From the NCBI GenBank assembly GCA_016930085.1, contig JAFGHO010000061.1, positions 45,038 to 109,037 of the forward strand: a DNA stretch of 64,000 bases, read 5' to 3'. Below, one piece after another: positions 1 to 8,530 of this stretch (positions are counted from its first letter, which is position 1; each line of letters starts with the position of its first letter). This DNA comes from Spirochaetales bacterium (GTDB lineage Bacteria > Spirochaetota > Spirochaetia > SZUA-6 > JAFGRV01). A program made the position numbers and the translations under genes. Under the pieces are notes generated by a model. That model was not told the origin of the DNA. It ran no database searches and saw nothing but the letters and a program-made list of their open reading frames with translations.

Positions 1-119
1 CACTTTTATTTCTTACCGGTCCCGGTACACGTATTTAATTTAAATATATCTAATAGCGATTTAATTAAGAAAGCGTTACCTGTTTTAAAGCGCCGCTTTA
101 TCAACAGACAGGTAACAGA

Positions 120-1004
120 CTACATTCCTTCTATCTCTTCCCGCTTGAGACCCGTCACTTCCATGATCGTTTCAACCGGAATGCCCGTTTTCAGCATTTT
201 TTTGGCCGTTTTCCTGATTCCCTTCTCCATTCCCTTCTCCATTCCCTTCTCCATTCCCTTCTCCATTCCCTTCTCCATCCCTTCTTTCATACCATCTTCT
301 CTCGCGTCTTCTATTCCGGAAATATAATCCTTCCGCCACTTCAATCTCGATTCGTATGCGTCCCTCATTGCGTCGTCCTCAGTAAATCTCCCGTACTCCT
401 CATGGGCCTTCTCGAGGTCCATGTCTTCATGTATCAGTATCTTCATCCTTTCATCCTCCTTTCCCTCGTTTCTTAAAAAATACAGCCACCGTTCAAATTT
501 ACTCTTTACCTCCATGTTTTTCAACTTCGGCAGCTCGATAAAATGAAGTATTATATGGTCGGTCAGCACATATTCAGGGTCACGTTTTTCCCTCAGCAGA
601 AAACAGCTGTGGAGGTAGTCGATTTCCTTGAACAGCAAAAAATCGAGTATGTTGATGCATATCGTGGGGCGTAACTTCTTGTACCGCTCGCTTTCTTCAA
701 GCTGGGAGGAATAAAGCCGCGCCCAGTAATACAGGCTTCTCGAAATAAAGCTCACATCTCCCGTCGACTGGACTTCTATATTGTACTGCCTTCCTTCCTC
801 ATCCACCGCCTTGATGTCGAGGACCGTTTCCTTGTCGACGGCAAAGGTTTTCCTGTTGAACGGATTCCGTATCTCACAGTCCTTTATCGGTTTGAACTCA
901 GCATCCTGAAGCACCGTATTTATAAAGGAAAGAAGCAGGTCCTTGTTCCGCTCCCTGCCCCAGAGGTAATGGATGAATATGTCCGACGAGGCTTTTATAT
1001 GCAT
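120..1004 (-). CDS. Rpn family PD-(D/E)XK nuclease / putative transposase
   Basis: This 294-residue protein resembles the Rpn/PDDEXK_2 family, whose members (E. coli RpnA-E) are DNA endonucleases linked to RecA-independent recombination and phage defence. The N-terminus (SSDIFIHYLWG) is typical of the family. The nuclease core is visible as LDIKAVDEEG followed by YNIEVQ, giving the D...E-x-Q catalytic pattern near residues 60-80. The C-terminus (about residues 240-265) is a run of GMEK tetrapeptides before a short helical tail with LKREEIEG; such repeats are common in this family. It is a single gene with a long non-coding stretch upstream. Family assignment is fairly firm; activity and role are inferred. 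Confidence 0.85.
   Translation of the reverse strand: MHIKASSDIFIHYLWGRERNKDLLLSFINTVLQDAEFKPIKDCEIRNPFNRKTFAVDKETVLDIKAVDEEGRQYNIEVQSTGDVSFISRSLYYWARLYSSQLEESERYKKLRPTICINILDFLLFKEIDYLHSCFLLREKRDPEYVLTDHIILHFIELPKLKNMEVKSKFERWLYFLRNEGKEDERMKILIHEDMDLEKAHEEYGRFTEDDAMRDAYESRLKWRKDYISGIEDAREDGMKEGMEKGMEKGMEKGMEKGMEKGIRKTAKKMLKTGIPVETIMEVTGLKREEIEGM
217..276. repeat. 12-bp tandem repeat encoding GMEK, five copies
   Basis: Five perfect consecutive copies of ATTCCCTTCTCC (plus strand) lie inside the Rpn gene and encode GMEK on the minus strand. Degenerate units flank both ends. Because the unit is four codons, copy-number change would keep the frame and only alter the length of the C-terminal linker. 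Confidence 0.95.
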
Positions 1005-1065
1005 GACCTGGTTAAATTATAGCATATGAAGGCGGGATTGGACAAGATATATTTAAAAACCGATT

Positions 1066-1147
1066 TCTCTGTGTGCTTTGTGAGCTCTGTGTGAGACCAT
1101 TAAAAAAGAATATTGTTTCTCACGGAGCTCGCAAAGTACACAGAGGA
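1066..1147. repeat. Imperfect long inverted repeat (REP-like) in the 1005-1325 gap
   Basis: The left arm (1066-1096) and right arm (1118-1147) are about 30 bases each and complementary with a few mismatches. Both carry the words CTCTGTGT, CTTTG and GAGCTC. A 21-base A/T-rich loop separates them. A related sequence with CTCACAGAG and CACAGAGAAA occurs at 14309-14378, so this looks like a dispersed element. The rest of the 1005-1325 gap also holds a CTTCGTG-containing dyad around 1200-1243 and no gene. Confidence 0.8.
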
Positions 1148-1325
1148 AGAAAAGTTAATTTTTAGGTTTTAATAATAAAAATTGATTTTAATTTCTTCCT
1201 TCGCGGCCTTCGTGCCCCGGGTTTCCTGAAACCCTTCGTGTTAAAACAATATTCCACATTTATATCTCAAGCCGTCACTTTTTTATACTTGAATCACAAC
1301 TCACGGATTTCACAAAACCCTTCCC

Positions 1326-1859
1326 TCACACCGAATCGGTGAGGGTGAAGGTGACCGTGACCGTGGCCCCGGATTCCGTTTCGAGCAGCGAAACGTCGAT
1401 AATGTTGAAGGAATAGACGAGGGTCACCCCATTGACGCCGGTCCCCGTGTGGCAGCCGCCGATGTTCGTGATAATGGTGCGCGCCGTATCCGAAAGGGTG
1501 ATTTCTCCGGCCGTGCTTCCGCACCCTGCGGGGATATCCGCCGCTTCGAGTGACAGCGACGTGCCGGGGGGCGCTGAGTCTGCGGGGTCCCAGTTCGCTG
1601 TTACCGTCCTCGTGTGCCCGTAAGTGACAAGGGAAGAATACTGGAGCAGTTTGAATGAATCGGTGTCCCCGGTGACGGTGAGACCCGGCATTGCGGGATC
1701 GGTGATCGAGAGTGTGATGGTTGATGCATTATTGAAACCGATACTGCAAATCTCGGAAATCGTGACGCCTGCGGTGACCGTGTCTTCCGGCGCGAAAAGA
1801 GACAACACACCGCAGACAAAGAGCGCCGCTATGATGAAAAACCCTTTCAGAACCCTCAT
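1326..1859 (-). CDS. Secreted small subunit, type A (pilin-like candidate), copy 1
   Basis: A 177-residue exported protein: a signal peptide (about residues 1-30), then a Thr/Val/Ser-rich all-beta chain. It is homologous by eye to the protein at 8579-9130. Both share a central LT(V/I)-rich start, a late I-x-N/D-I-G-x-C-x-T-G motif (ITNIGGCHTG here, ITDIGSCYTG there), and an identical style of ending (VTVTFTLTDS versus VTVTYTMVDQ). Two cysteines could form a disulfide. Length, secretion, beta content and the terminal strand resemble fimbrial or spore-coat-U-type subunits. It is divergent from a type-B subunit at 2029. The subunit role is inferred. Confidence 0.7.
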   Translation of the reverse strand: MRVLKGFFIIAALFVCGVLSLFAPEDTVTAGVTISEICSIGFNNASTITLSITDPAMPGLTVTGDTDSFKLLQYSSLVTYGHTRTVTANWDPADSAPPGTSLSLEAADIPAGCGSTAGEITLSDTARTIITNIGGCHTGTGVNGVTLVYSFNIIDVSLLETESGATVTVTFTLTDSV

Positions 1860-2028
1860 GGCAGTATCCTTATTATCGGTGCATCAGAAAAACACTGTCG
1901 GAGATCGTCCATCCCCTGTTGATAATATAGTTTATCACACCCGAAAAATCAACATTTCTTTTAAGAACATCTGAATTTGAAATTTTTATACTTTTATAGT
2001 ATATTTAAGCAGGTAAGCGGAGTATCAT

Positions 2029-2487
2029 ATGAAACAATTCCTTATTGTTGCGTTGTTCATGGTTATTCTTGCAGGAACCGTCTTTTCGAGCGGCATCATG
2101 GCCTTCGGGGACTGGCAGGAGACGGTGGACGAATCCGACCTGACCGGCGGCGCGGGAAGCGATGTAACGGATACCTATGAAAGCGCTTCGAATCAAACAT
2201 CCATACTGATTACGGGCATGAACAACAAAAACTGGCAGGTTACCGTGGATAGAACAGATACGAGCTGGTACACGGATCTGGTCATCGAAGCGAGAAGAAC
2301 GGACAGTTCATCCGAGGTAAGCGGCGGCACGACCTATCAGATAATCACGACCTCTCCCGCGGTGTTCTTTACCGGCCGCAACAATAAACTGGGAATCTCC
2401 ATACAATACCGTCTCGGGGGGGTCAATCTCTCGATCCCCGCCGACACCTCCTCCGCCACCATTACCTACACACTCACCGGTACGTGA
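2029..2487 (+). CDS. Secreted small subunit, type B (pilin-like candidate), copy 1
   Basis: A 152-residue exported protein with a short signal peptide (roughly residues 1-25) and a beta-rich mature part. It aligns by eye with the protein at 8010-8489. Shared features are a DVTD(T/S)Y segment, a W or R followed by an (E/D)RT...SW motif, SGGT(T/S)Y, (A/V)xFFTG, an I-x-Y-R-(L/I)-x-G-V block and a closing TITYT strand. There are no cysteines in the mature chain. The ATG is preceded by GCGGAG at a sensible distance. It forms a divergent pair with the type-A gene at 1326-1859; the same A/B pair recurs at 8.0-9.1 kb. Function is not recognised; a surface-fibre subunit is the best guess. Confidence 0.7.
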   Translation: MKQFLIVALFMVILAGTVFSSGIMAFGDWQETVDESDLTGGAGSDVTDTYESASNQTSILITGMNNKNWQVTVDRTDTSWYTDLVIEARRTDSSSEVSGGTTYQIITTSPAVFFTGRNNKLGISIQYRLGGVNLSIPADTSSATITYTLTGT

Positions 2488-2497
2488 CGATGTTTCA

Positions 2498-3913
2498 CTA
2501 ATAAAACTCCTCTTTCTCTCCCTTTCTAAAGGTGCGGTAATGGGAGAAAAGCCGGTTGGTTTCATCCACCCATCGTGAAAAAGCTTCCTTATTATATATT
2601 TCCGGGTAGCGCTTGTAGATATTCATCGCCTTTTTTGAATCGTTCAGGGCCTGAAAAAACCGCATGCCCACGGCAAAGAGGTTGAAATGGCCGAACAATT
2701 TCCCGAGGTCTTCGAGAATCTGGGGAAGGTCGAGTTCGATGGTTTTCGATGAGAAGGTATTGACGAAATCCTCGTTCTTGAGCAGTCCGGCCTTGAATAT
2801 CTCGTCGATCTCTTCGAACGAGAGTGATTGAAGAAAGCGCCTGATGATATCGTAGCTTGCGAGCAGGGCCCCGCGCTTTCCGTGATATTTGGCGTTATAG
2901 TCCCAGAGTTCCGGAAGCGAGACGTCCTCCCTGTTAAAAGCCTCCGTAATGACACGGGCCGCGACATCCGCGGCGTGCATGGAGGCGGCCACCCCGCTTC
3001 CCATGGTGGGGATTACCTGGCAGGCGGCATCCCCGATGCAGAGAAAGCCGTTGCCGGCCATGTTGTCGATCGCCCGCCTCAAAGGAATGAATTGTCCCCC
3101 GCCGTATACCCTTCTGCCGAAATACGGATGTTCCGCGATAAAACGTTCACAGAGCGCTTTCGCGTTTTCACCCGAGGAGTCGATCGAAGTGCCGAAGACG
3201 AGGCTCGCGGTCTTGTTTTTCCTGAGATGGATAACCTCGTAGGCATGATATTTCCCTATTTTCGTGTAAAGCATCCCCGGACGGATATCGAGGTGCTTTT
3301 CGAGTTCCGAACACTGTCCCCCGTTTACTTCGCGAACCTCCTGCCAGGCCATGGCGTAATCCTGTTTCCTCAATTTGCGCTTGATCATGAATGAATCCGG
3401 CGTCTGCCGTCTCAGAATCGCGACAATGCCGGTCGCGTCGACCAAAAGACGGGCTTTGAGTGAAAAATCCTTTCTTCCGACAAGCGCCTTTCTGGTTCCC
3501 CGAATTCCGACGATTGCGTTTTCCTCTATCAGGGCGCCATTTACCATATGACGGTCCCGCAATGAAACACCGGCACCGCGCGCGAAATCCAGTAGATACT
3601 GATTAATGTTCCTGTGTCTGAAAAAAATCCCGTCATCCTGACTCGAGGGGACTTCGATATGGTTTTTGATATCGCCTGAGTAATACCTGCTGACGTCGGG
3701 GCTTTCTTCGCGCAGCGAATCGTCCGGCAGTTTCAGTCCGATACGTCCGAATACCGGTATTTCGATCGCAACTTCCCACGGATAACCGGTATCGCGATCC
3801 GCTTTTCTTTCGAGCATGCAGACCGAAAGGCCCGCTTCCGCGCACTTTTTGGCGAGGGTGGCGCCGGCACATCCGGCGCCGGCAATGATACAATCAAAAT
3901 CGGTTTTCCGCAT
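2498..3913 (-). CDS. FAD-dependent oxidoreductase, geranylgeranyl reductase family
   Basis: A flavoprotein of about 471 residues. The N-terminal Rossmann fold shows AGAGCAGATLA followed by an acidic ERK at the end of strand 2 (FAD ribose binding). A second FAD motif, CIGDAACQVIPTMGSG, lies near residue 290. This pattern belongs to the geranylgeranyl reductase / tryptophan halogenase-like group, which reduces isoprenoid double bonds or oxidises hydrophobic substrates. The ATG at 3913 is preferred over one 11 codons upstream because it directly precedes RKTDFDCII. The receiver gene at 3983-4399 ends 69 bases upstream on the same strand and may share its transcript. The substrate cannot be told from sequence. 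Confidence 0.75.
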   Translation of the reverse strand: MRKTDFDCIIAGAGCAGATLAKKCAEAGLSVCMLERKADRDTGYPWEVAIEIPVFGRIGLKLPDDSLREESPDVSRYYSGDIKNHIEVPSSQDDGIFFRHRNINQYLLDFARGAGVSLRDRHMVNGALIEENAIVGIRGTRKALVGRKDFSLKARLLVDATGIVAILRRQTPDSFMIKRKLRKQDYAMAWQEVREVNGGQCSELEKHLDIRPGMLYTKIGKYHAYEVIHLRKNKTASLVFGTSIDSSGENAKALCERFIAEHPYFGRRVYGGGQFIPLRRAIDNMAGNGFLCIGDAACQVIPTMGSGVAASMHAADVAARVITEAFNREDVSLPELWDYNAKYHGKRGALLASYDIIRRFLQSLSFEEIDEIFKAGLLKNEDFVNTFSSKTIELDLPQILEDLGKLFGHFNLFAVGMRFFQALNDSKKAMNIYKRYPEIYNKEAFSRWVDETNRLFSHYRTFRKGEKEEFY

Positions 3914-3982
3914 CGTGTTTCCTGAAAACGAATCCGCACTGAACAATTCCCTGCTGTAAAGAGAACACCGGAAGCTTCCGGT

Positions 3983-4399
3983 CTAGTACAGTCCGAGGTT
4001 CCTCATTTTTTTGGTGACGGTTTCAGCCTCAAGCGGTTTCACGATAAAGTCCTCTGCCCCGCATTCCCTGATTTTCTCGATTTCGACCGGCATGCCGGAT
4101 GTACTCAAAAGGATAACCGGAATGGTGTTCAGGTCACGGTCTTCATGGAGCCTTCGAACAAGCTCGAAACCGTCGAGACCGCGCAGGCGCGTATCGAGAA
4201 AAATCACCTCCGGTCTCGGCGAGGTGTGCGGATTATGATACTGATTCTTGCGCCACAGGTAATCGCATGCGGTCGTGCCGTTTTCCGCCACTTTTATCGT
4301 ACAACCGCACCCCGCCTCTTTGAAAGCATCGAGCGTAAGTTCGAGATGGTCGGGATTGTCTTCGACCAGTAAAACCGTACCATATTGTTTTCTTTTCAT
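3983..4399 (-). CDS. Stand-alone response-regulator receiver (CheY/Rcp1-like)
   Basis: A 138-residue single receiver domain with no output domain. The acidic pocket is VEDN (residues 12-15), the phospho-acceptor Asp is in FLDTRLRG (D69), the switch Ser/Thr is in LLSTSG (about 98-101) and the conserved Lys is in VKPLE (K121). The extended loop between helix 2 and strand 3 (LWRKNQYHNPHTSPRPE) is typical of Rcp1-type receivers partnered with phytochrome-like or hybrid kinases. No histidine kinase is adjacent; an HPt protein at 5562 is a possible phosphodonor. The gene is divergent from the cNMP-domain gene at 4641. Confidence 0.9.
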   Translation of the reverse strand: MKRKQYGTVLLVEDNPDHLELTLDAFKEAGCGCTIKVAENGTTACDYLWRKNQYHNPHTSPRPEVIFLDTRLRGLDGFELVRRLHEDRDLNTIPVILLSTSGMPVEIEKIRECGAEDFIVKPLEAETVTKKMRNLGLY

Positions 4400-4596
4400 G
4401 TCGTTCCCCTCCCAGGGTTTTCACGTTTGACGCGAGATTTGTTATGTATTGTAGTTCAGGGGAATTTTTTTTTCCAATCATTTTTATATATTTTTAAAAA
4501 AATGTGCCGGAAAAATATCAAAAATCTCATGATTTGTGGGAGATTATTCATTCAATTTCCGTATGTATTTTTATCAGGGCAAAGTGGTATTATCTC

Positions 4597-4626
4597 TTTA
4601 CATTAACCGATAAAAAACACTATACT
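4597..4626 (+). promoter_or_regulatory. Possible sigma-70 promoter for the cNMP-domain gene
   Basis: TTTACA (4597-4602) and TATACT (4621-4626) are separated by 18 bases in an A/T-rich divergent region and end 14 bases before the ATG at 4641. The 5' leader would be very short, and only a weak GTAGAG ribosome site is seen. Confidence 0.4.
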
Positions 4627-4640
4627 ACCTGTAGAGTATT

Positions 4641-5486
4641 ATGAAAGAGAATTTAACGGGACTTGAACTCGGCGAAATTGTCACATTTGAATCCAAGGAA
4701 AAGATATTCACCCGGGGAGAAAAAAAACTCTTGAAACCCGTTTATTATATCATGGCGGGTCTCGTCAAGATCGAATACAATCTTCCGAGCGGTATTCATT
4801 TCAAATATTATCTTCAACCCAACAATCTGTTCGGCATGGAAGAAGCCATTTGTAAAATTCCCCGGATTGCCGACGCCTCCGCTATGGAAGTCACCAAATT
4901 ATACCGGTGGGAAACGCCCCATTTTTACCAGGCCACGGAAAACTCACACAGGCTTGCCATTACCTGTATCAGAAATCTTTCCAGGCTTATCCGTATTCTG
5001 AATTCGGAATACGGTGAAAAACTGGAAGAAATCAAGCGCCGGACCGGAAATATGGAAAACAACAAGGAAGACGATATTCCGGAATTGAATCTCAAGGATG
5101 CCGCAGGGTCCAACCTTTCAAAATATCCCCGCTTCAGAAAGATCTTCGCCGACAAACAGATTCTCATCAAGGAAGGGGAGATTCTCGATCAGCTTTTCTG
5201 GATACTGAGGGGAGAAGTCTATATCGCCAAAAAGATGGGAAGGAAATACAAGGTACTCGCGAAAGTCGGGAAAGGCGAGCTTCTCGGGGAAATGAGTTTC
5301 TTCGACAAGTCTCTCACCTCCGCCACCGTGATAGCCGACGGTGAAGTCGAAGCCCTCGTATTTTCGCGGCAGAATTTCAAGGAAATTTTTTTTACCAATC
5401 CAAAATGGATAAAACAGTTGTTTTATTCCCTCTCGAAGCGGGTTATCGTCATGGTTCAGAAACTCTCGATTGACGTAAAATCGTGA
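4641..5486 (+). CDS. Tandem cyclic-nucleotide-binding-domain protein, no DNA-binding domain
   Basis: A 281-residue protein with two cupin-like cNMP-binding domains (about 10-120 and 160-275) joined by a helical, charged linker. It lacks a Crp-type helix-turn-helix. The second domain has the phosphate-binding-cassette outline GELLGEMSFFD...SATVIA, but the Arg that normally contacts the cyclic phosphate is replaced by Thr (KSLTSATV), so canonical cAMP or cGMP binding is doubtful. The first domain (YLQPNNLFGMEEAI) is more degenerate. Stand-alone domains of this kind are common in spirochaetes and act by protein contact. An HPt gene follows 75 bases downstream. Confidence 0.8.
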   Translation: MKENLTGLELGEIVTFESKEKIFTRGEKKLLKPVYYIMAGLVKIEYNLPSGIHFKYYLQPNNLFGMEEAICKIPRIADASAMEVTKLYRWETPHFYQATENSHRLAITCIRNLSRLIRILNSEYGEKLEEIKRRTGNMENNKEDDIPELNLKDAAGSNLSKYPRFRKIFADKQILIKEGEILDQLFWILRGEVYIAKKMGRKYKVLAKVGKGELLGEMSFFDKSLTSATVIADGEVEALVFSRQNFKEIFFTNPKWIKQLFYSLSKRVIVMVQKLSIDVKS

Positions 5487-5561
5487 TCAAGCCGTACCCG
5501 CTTCATCGGGCTTTTTCTAACCGGATCAGCATACACTCGATGCAAGGGTGCCGCAAAAACC

Positions 5562-5927
5562 ATGAAAGAGAGGTCACGTCATATGCTTTTGGACAGGGAA
5601 GGAAACCTGAGAAGGATCAAGGGGGATATCGGTTTCCTTCGTGAATTGTATGCGGCGTATCTTTCCGAGATTCCCTTAAAACTGAAGGAATTAACAGACG
5701 CGCTCGCACGGCTCGATTACGGACATATCTCCTATGTTTCTCATTCCTTTGCCGGTGCGTCCGCATCTATCGGCGCGGAATCGTGCAAAGAATGTGCCGA
5801 GAAAATCGAACGACTTTCATTCACGGAAAACGCGGGGGAAATAAAAGCGGCAATTGAAGAACTCGAAGAGATTCTCGATACGCTGAAACCCGTTTTGGAA
5901 AAAGAATGCGGCATCACATCCGGATGA
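5562..5927 (+). CDS. HPt (histidine phosphotransfer) domain protein
   Basis: A 121-residue four-helix protein. The phospho-acceptor is His61 in SHSFAGASASIGA, which fits the HPt consensus H-x-(L/F)-(K/A)-G-(A/S)-(S/A). Flanking helices are acidic (ELTDALAR before, CKECAEKIERL after). It probably relays phosphate between a hybrid kinase and a receiver such as the one at 3983-4399; no kinase lies in the window. An in-frame ATG 7 codons downstream (M8) is an alternative start. It converges with the PilZ gene, only 3 bases away. Confidence 0.85.
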   Translation: MKERSRHMLLDREGNLRRIKGDIGFLRELYAAYLSEIPLKLKELTDALARLDYGHISYVSHSFAGASASIGAESCKECAEKIERLSFTENAGEIKAAIEELEEILDTLKPVLEKECGITSG

Positions 5928-5930
5928 CAC

Positions 5931-7052
5931 TCAACCGGCGATCCGTTTGATCCGGTAGCGATGTTTCGAATTCGTCGAGGTGAACCGCACACCGATCCCG
6001 GTATTGATCACGATCCCTTTCGCGTTGTATTTCTTCTCCAGGCGGACGACACTCGCGCTGCCCACCTCGTACACCTTTTCACCGTACTTGACTGCGAGTT
6101 CTATCTCGTCGCCGATCGAAAACAGCGAGATATCGTCAATCATGATCAGCATTCCCCCCACGGAAATATCGTGGCTCGCGAACTCGAGTTCCTTGTAGGC
6201 GCCGCTGGGAAGCCTGATTTTGACGAGAACGGGAATGTGAAGCTGTTTTCTTGAAGACGCCCTGTTGTCGACCTTCGGAAGCGACCCTTTTTGCATGAAC
6301 TCTTCGGGAAACTCTTCCACCGCCGTATCGATACGAGGCAGGATGAATTTTTTATAGATGAAGTAAAAACTGATTATCGCACACCCCACCAGAATGAGGA
6401 TGATAAAAAACAGACCCGACGCCGCCAGGAAGCCCCCCTCCGTTTTCTTTTTTCCGGCCTCATCCGGTTCAAAGGTATCCGTTTCCGAATAGAAATTGAT
6501 CGTCCGCCCGCCGGGAAAATCTTTCACCTTTTCAAACTGCATATCGTCGAAATAAGCGAGCCCCGTCACGAGGTGGCCGTAAAATCCCAACCGCGCGGCC
6601 ACGGCAAGCTCCCGCTGCCCTTCCGCTGTCTTTCCGTATACCTGGAGGTACTGCCAGCCGCCGTTCGTTTCAAAAACGGTCTCCGAGGTTTCCTTGACTC
6701 CCAGCACCGTGATGTTCGCCCCGGCGCGGCCCTCCCCCCCCACGTCTTTCACATTGACCCAGCAGGACAGCCGGTAAAGGGTATCCGGTTCCACATCCAG
6801 CCACTGGATCACTTTGGAATCGTTCGGAAGGAGGTTCGCGATCGCCATCGACCGCTTCCCCTCGTAGGTTACCTCTTCACTCGTATAAAACCGGACCGCA
6901 TCGTCGGTGTGTTGGTAGGCCTCGAACGTCCATTGCGCTACATACCCCGCCCGTTCGATCTCGAATCCCCCGTTTTTGATAAGATTCGTTTCCGCTGAAA
7001 GCCGGACGATTGAAAGCAGAAGAAGGATTCCTGCAGCCGTCATTCTCTTCAT
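5931..7052 (-). CDS. Membrane protein: carbohydrate-binding-like ectodomain + TM + PilZ domain
   Basis: A 373-residue protein with a signal peptide (about 1-20), then an extracytoplasmic CBM_4_9-like jelly roll starting NLIKNGGFEIE and containing WLDVEPDTLYRLSCWV and FDDMQFEKV. One transmembrane helix (about 210-232) leads to a cytoplasmic C-terminus with a PilZ domain: RASSR gives the RxxxR element, DISVGGMLI the (D/N)xSxxG element, and GIGVRF the closing strand. PilZ domains bind cyclic di-GMP. The topology suggests that c-di-GMP inside the cell could control a surface-polymer-binding domain outside, or the reverse. It lies downstream of the subunit/chaperone genes on the same strand (96-base gap), suggesting a role in that surface system. 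Confidence 0.8.
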   Translation of the reverse strand: MKRMTAAGILLLLSIVRLSAETNLIKNGGFEIERAGYVAQWTFEAYQHTDDAVRFYTSEEVTYEGKRSMAIANLLPNDSKVIQWLDVEPDTLYRLSCWVNVKDVGGEGRAGANITVLGVKETSETVFETNGGWQYLQVYGKTAEGQRELAVAARLGFYGHLVTGLAYFDDMQFEKVKDFPGGRTINFYSETDTFEPDEAGKKKTEGGFLAASGLFFIILILVGCAIISFYFIYKKFILPRIDTAVEEFPEEFMQKGSLPKVDNRASSRKQLHIPVLVKIRLPSGAYKELEFASHDISVGGMLIMIDDISLFSIGDEIELAVKYGEKVYEVGSASVVRLEKKYNAKGIVINTGIGVRFTSTNSKHRYRIKRIAG

Positions 7053-7148
7053 TACGATACTTCCTTTATTATTGTCATTATAGTATATCTATCGTCAGAT
7101 TCTTCAAATAATTCATACAGGATAAAGAAAAGCCGGTAAAAGAACCGG

Positions 7149-7991
7149 TTACTTTATTACCAGGTTGAGGTTCATCCCGAAAATATCGTCATCCCCGCAG
7201 TCGGCGATCACGAGCGCCTTGTACGTTTCCGAAGGCATATCGGTAAAATATATCGTGTACCTTCCGGACAACCCCGGATATATCCGCTTTTTGGTCGCGG
7301 TAAACTTGCCGACGAACACCCCCTTCGAGTCGTACAACTCGACCCAGACATCCGGTTTTACCCAGAGGGTGCCCGTATTTTCGATATCGACCTGGAGGAC
7401 CTTTTCACTCTCCTTTTTGACGAACCTGGGATTGAGAAACGATATGTTCTTTTCCCCCGTTCCCTGTATATGGGTGACGAGCTGAATCCCGTAACGTAAT
7501 ATCTGCTGTACCCCGAAGCTGACGATTGCGTCCCCGGCCGCGCTCGATTCCGGCGAACTTTCGGAAATCGGTTCCACCATGACGATCGACCAGTACGTCC
7601 CGTTCAGGGTGGCGTCGTCGGGAACATTGACCGTATAGTAGACCGGTATTGTCTGATTCGGGGGGATCGTCACCCGCTGGGGGCTGACGGTAATCCATGA
7701 GGCATTCGAACGGGAGAGTTTTCCCGCCTCGCCGTAATTGACCTTGCCGTCTGCGAAAAACTCGTAATCGGTTTTATAAATCTTTATCTCCTGCGGTTTG
7801 TCGCCCTTGTTGAGGACCTCGATCATCCCCTTGTACGAGATGCCCGCCGGGGTTTCCTTTTCATGGGTAAGTCCCCCGTCGATGATGATGTTACCGTAAA
7901 GTTCCGGTACGACGGTAAGAAATACCATGACAAAAAAGACCATGAATCGCAGCCGCTTTGCCCGGCTGAACGCTGTGATCGTCTGTTTCAT
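7149..7991 (-). CDS. PapD-like periplasmic chaperone-type protein
   Basis: A 280-residue exported protein. A signal peptide (about 1-33) is followed by two predicted immunoglobulin-like domains. The first has PAGISYKGMIEVLNKGDKPQEIKIY, read in two parts as an edge strand and G1-type strand, then WITVSPQRVTIPPNQTIPVYYTVNVPDD, which closely follows the PapD-style pattern of a proline-rich turn and paired strands. The second has VLQVDIENTGTLWVKPDVWVELYD. The ATG has a GGGAGGAA ribosome site. Position just downstream of two secreted subunit genes fits a fimbrial-type chaperone. A weak CCGGT/ACCGG hairpin follows the gene at 7133-7148. The chaperone role is inferred from fold and context. Confidence 0.65.
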   Translation of the reverse strand: MKQTITAFSRAKRLRFMVFFVMVFLTVVPELYGNIIIDGGLTHEKETPAGISYKGMIEVLNKGDKPQEIKIYKTDYEFFADGKVNYGEAGKLSRSNASWITVSPQRVTIPPNQTIPVYYTVNVPDDATLNGTYWSIVMVEPISESSPESSAAGDAIVSFGVQQILRYGIQLVTHIQGTGEKNISFLNPRFVKKESEKVLQVDIENTGTLWVKPDVWVELYDSKGVFVGKFTATKKRIYPGLSGRYTIYFTDMPSETYKALVIADCGDDDIFGMNLNLVIK

Positions 7992-8009
7992 TGTTCCTCC
8001 CGTCTTGCA

Positions 8010-8489
8010 TTAATTGTCGACACCCGTATAGGTGATTGTCGAGGTATAGGTGGTCGCGGCCAGGTCGGGCACGGTCACCCCGTCTATCCTGTATTTGATA
8101 TAGACATCATTACGGGCATCGCTTCCCGTAAAAAAGGTCGCAACGGAATCGGTTATCTCGATATAACTTGTTCCCCCTGAAATAGTACCCGAACCCGAAC
8201 CGTCCGTGGTCCTCATCACACAGATACTGAGGTTGGCGTTCCAGGAACCCGTCGTTCGTTCCATGTCGATCCTGTAGTTGTTTTTGGGATTGATCATTGA
8301 AAAATAGTATTGCGTGTCGGTGGTGTAATAAGAGTCCGTCACGTCGGTTCCCGCGGTGACCGTGTCGATGGTGACGGTCCAGGTCGCGGTATTGCCCAGC
8401 TTGATGTTCGTTTTCGCCTCGCAGATTAAAAGCTCTCCCAAAAAGAAGAGAATGATGAAAAGTGTCAATCGAATCCGCCGTCTATGCAT
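8010..8489 (-). CDS. Secreted small subunit, type B, copy 2
   Basis: About 159 residues from the ATG at 8489; this start is chosen because the signal peptide (MHRRRIRLTLFIILFFLGEL) begins there, while the longer open frame upstream runs into a terminator hairpin. The mature part aligns by eye with the protein at 2029-2487: DVTDSYYTT, RTTGSW, SGGTSY, ATFFTG, YIKYRIDGV and a closing STITYT strand. It lies between the type-A gene and the chaperone-like gene, all on the minus strand. It is probably a surface subunit; no annotated family was recognised. Confidence 0.7.
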   Translation of the reverse strand: MHRRRIRLTLFIILFFLGELLICEAKTNIKLGNTATWTVTIDTVTAGTDVTDSYYTTDTQYYFSMINPKNNYRIDMERTTGSWNANLSICVMRTTDGSGSGTISGGTSYIEITDSVATFFTGSDARNDVYIKYRIDGVTVPDLAATTYTSTITYTGVDN

Positions 8490-8530
8490 GACTTCCCGCC
8501 GGTCACTCTTCCGGCTATTCAGTTTTATTA

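Noticed and set aside
217..276. CRISPR array
   Set aside because: Units are 12 bases without spacers and lie inside a coding frame.
145..327. Open frame on the plus strand with a PFSI repeat
   Set aside because: It is the antisense reading of the Rpn GMEK repeat and has no ribosome site.
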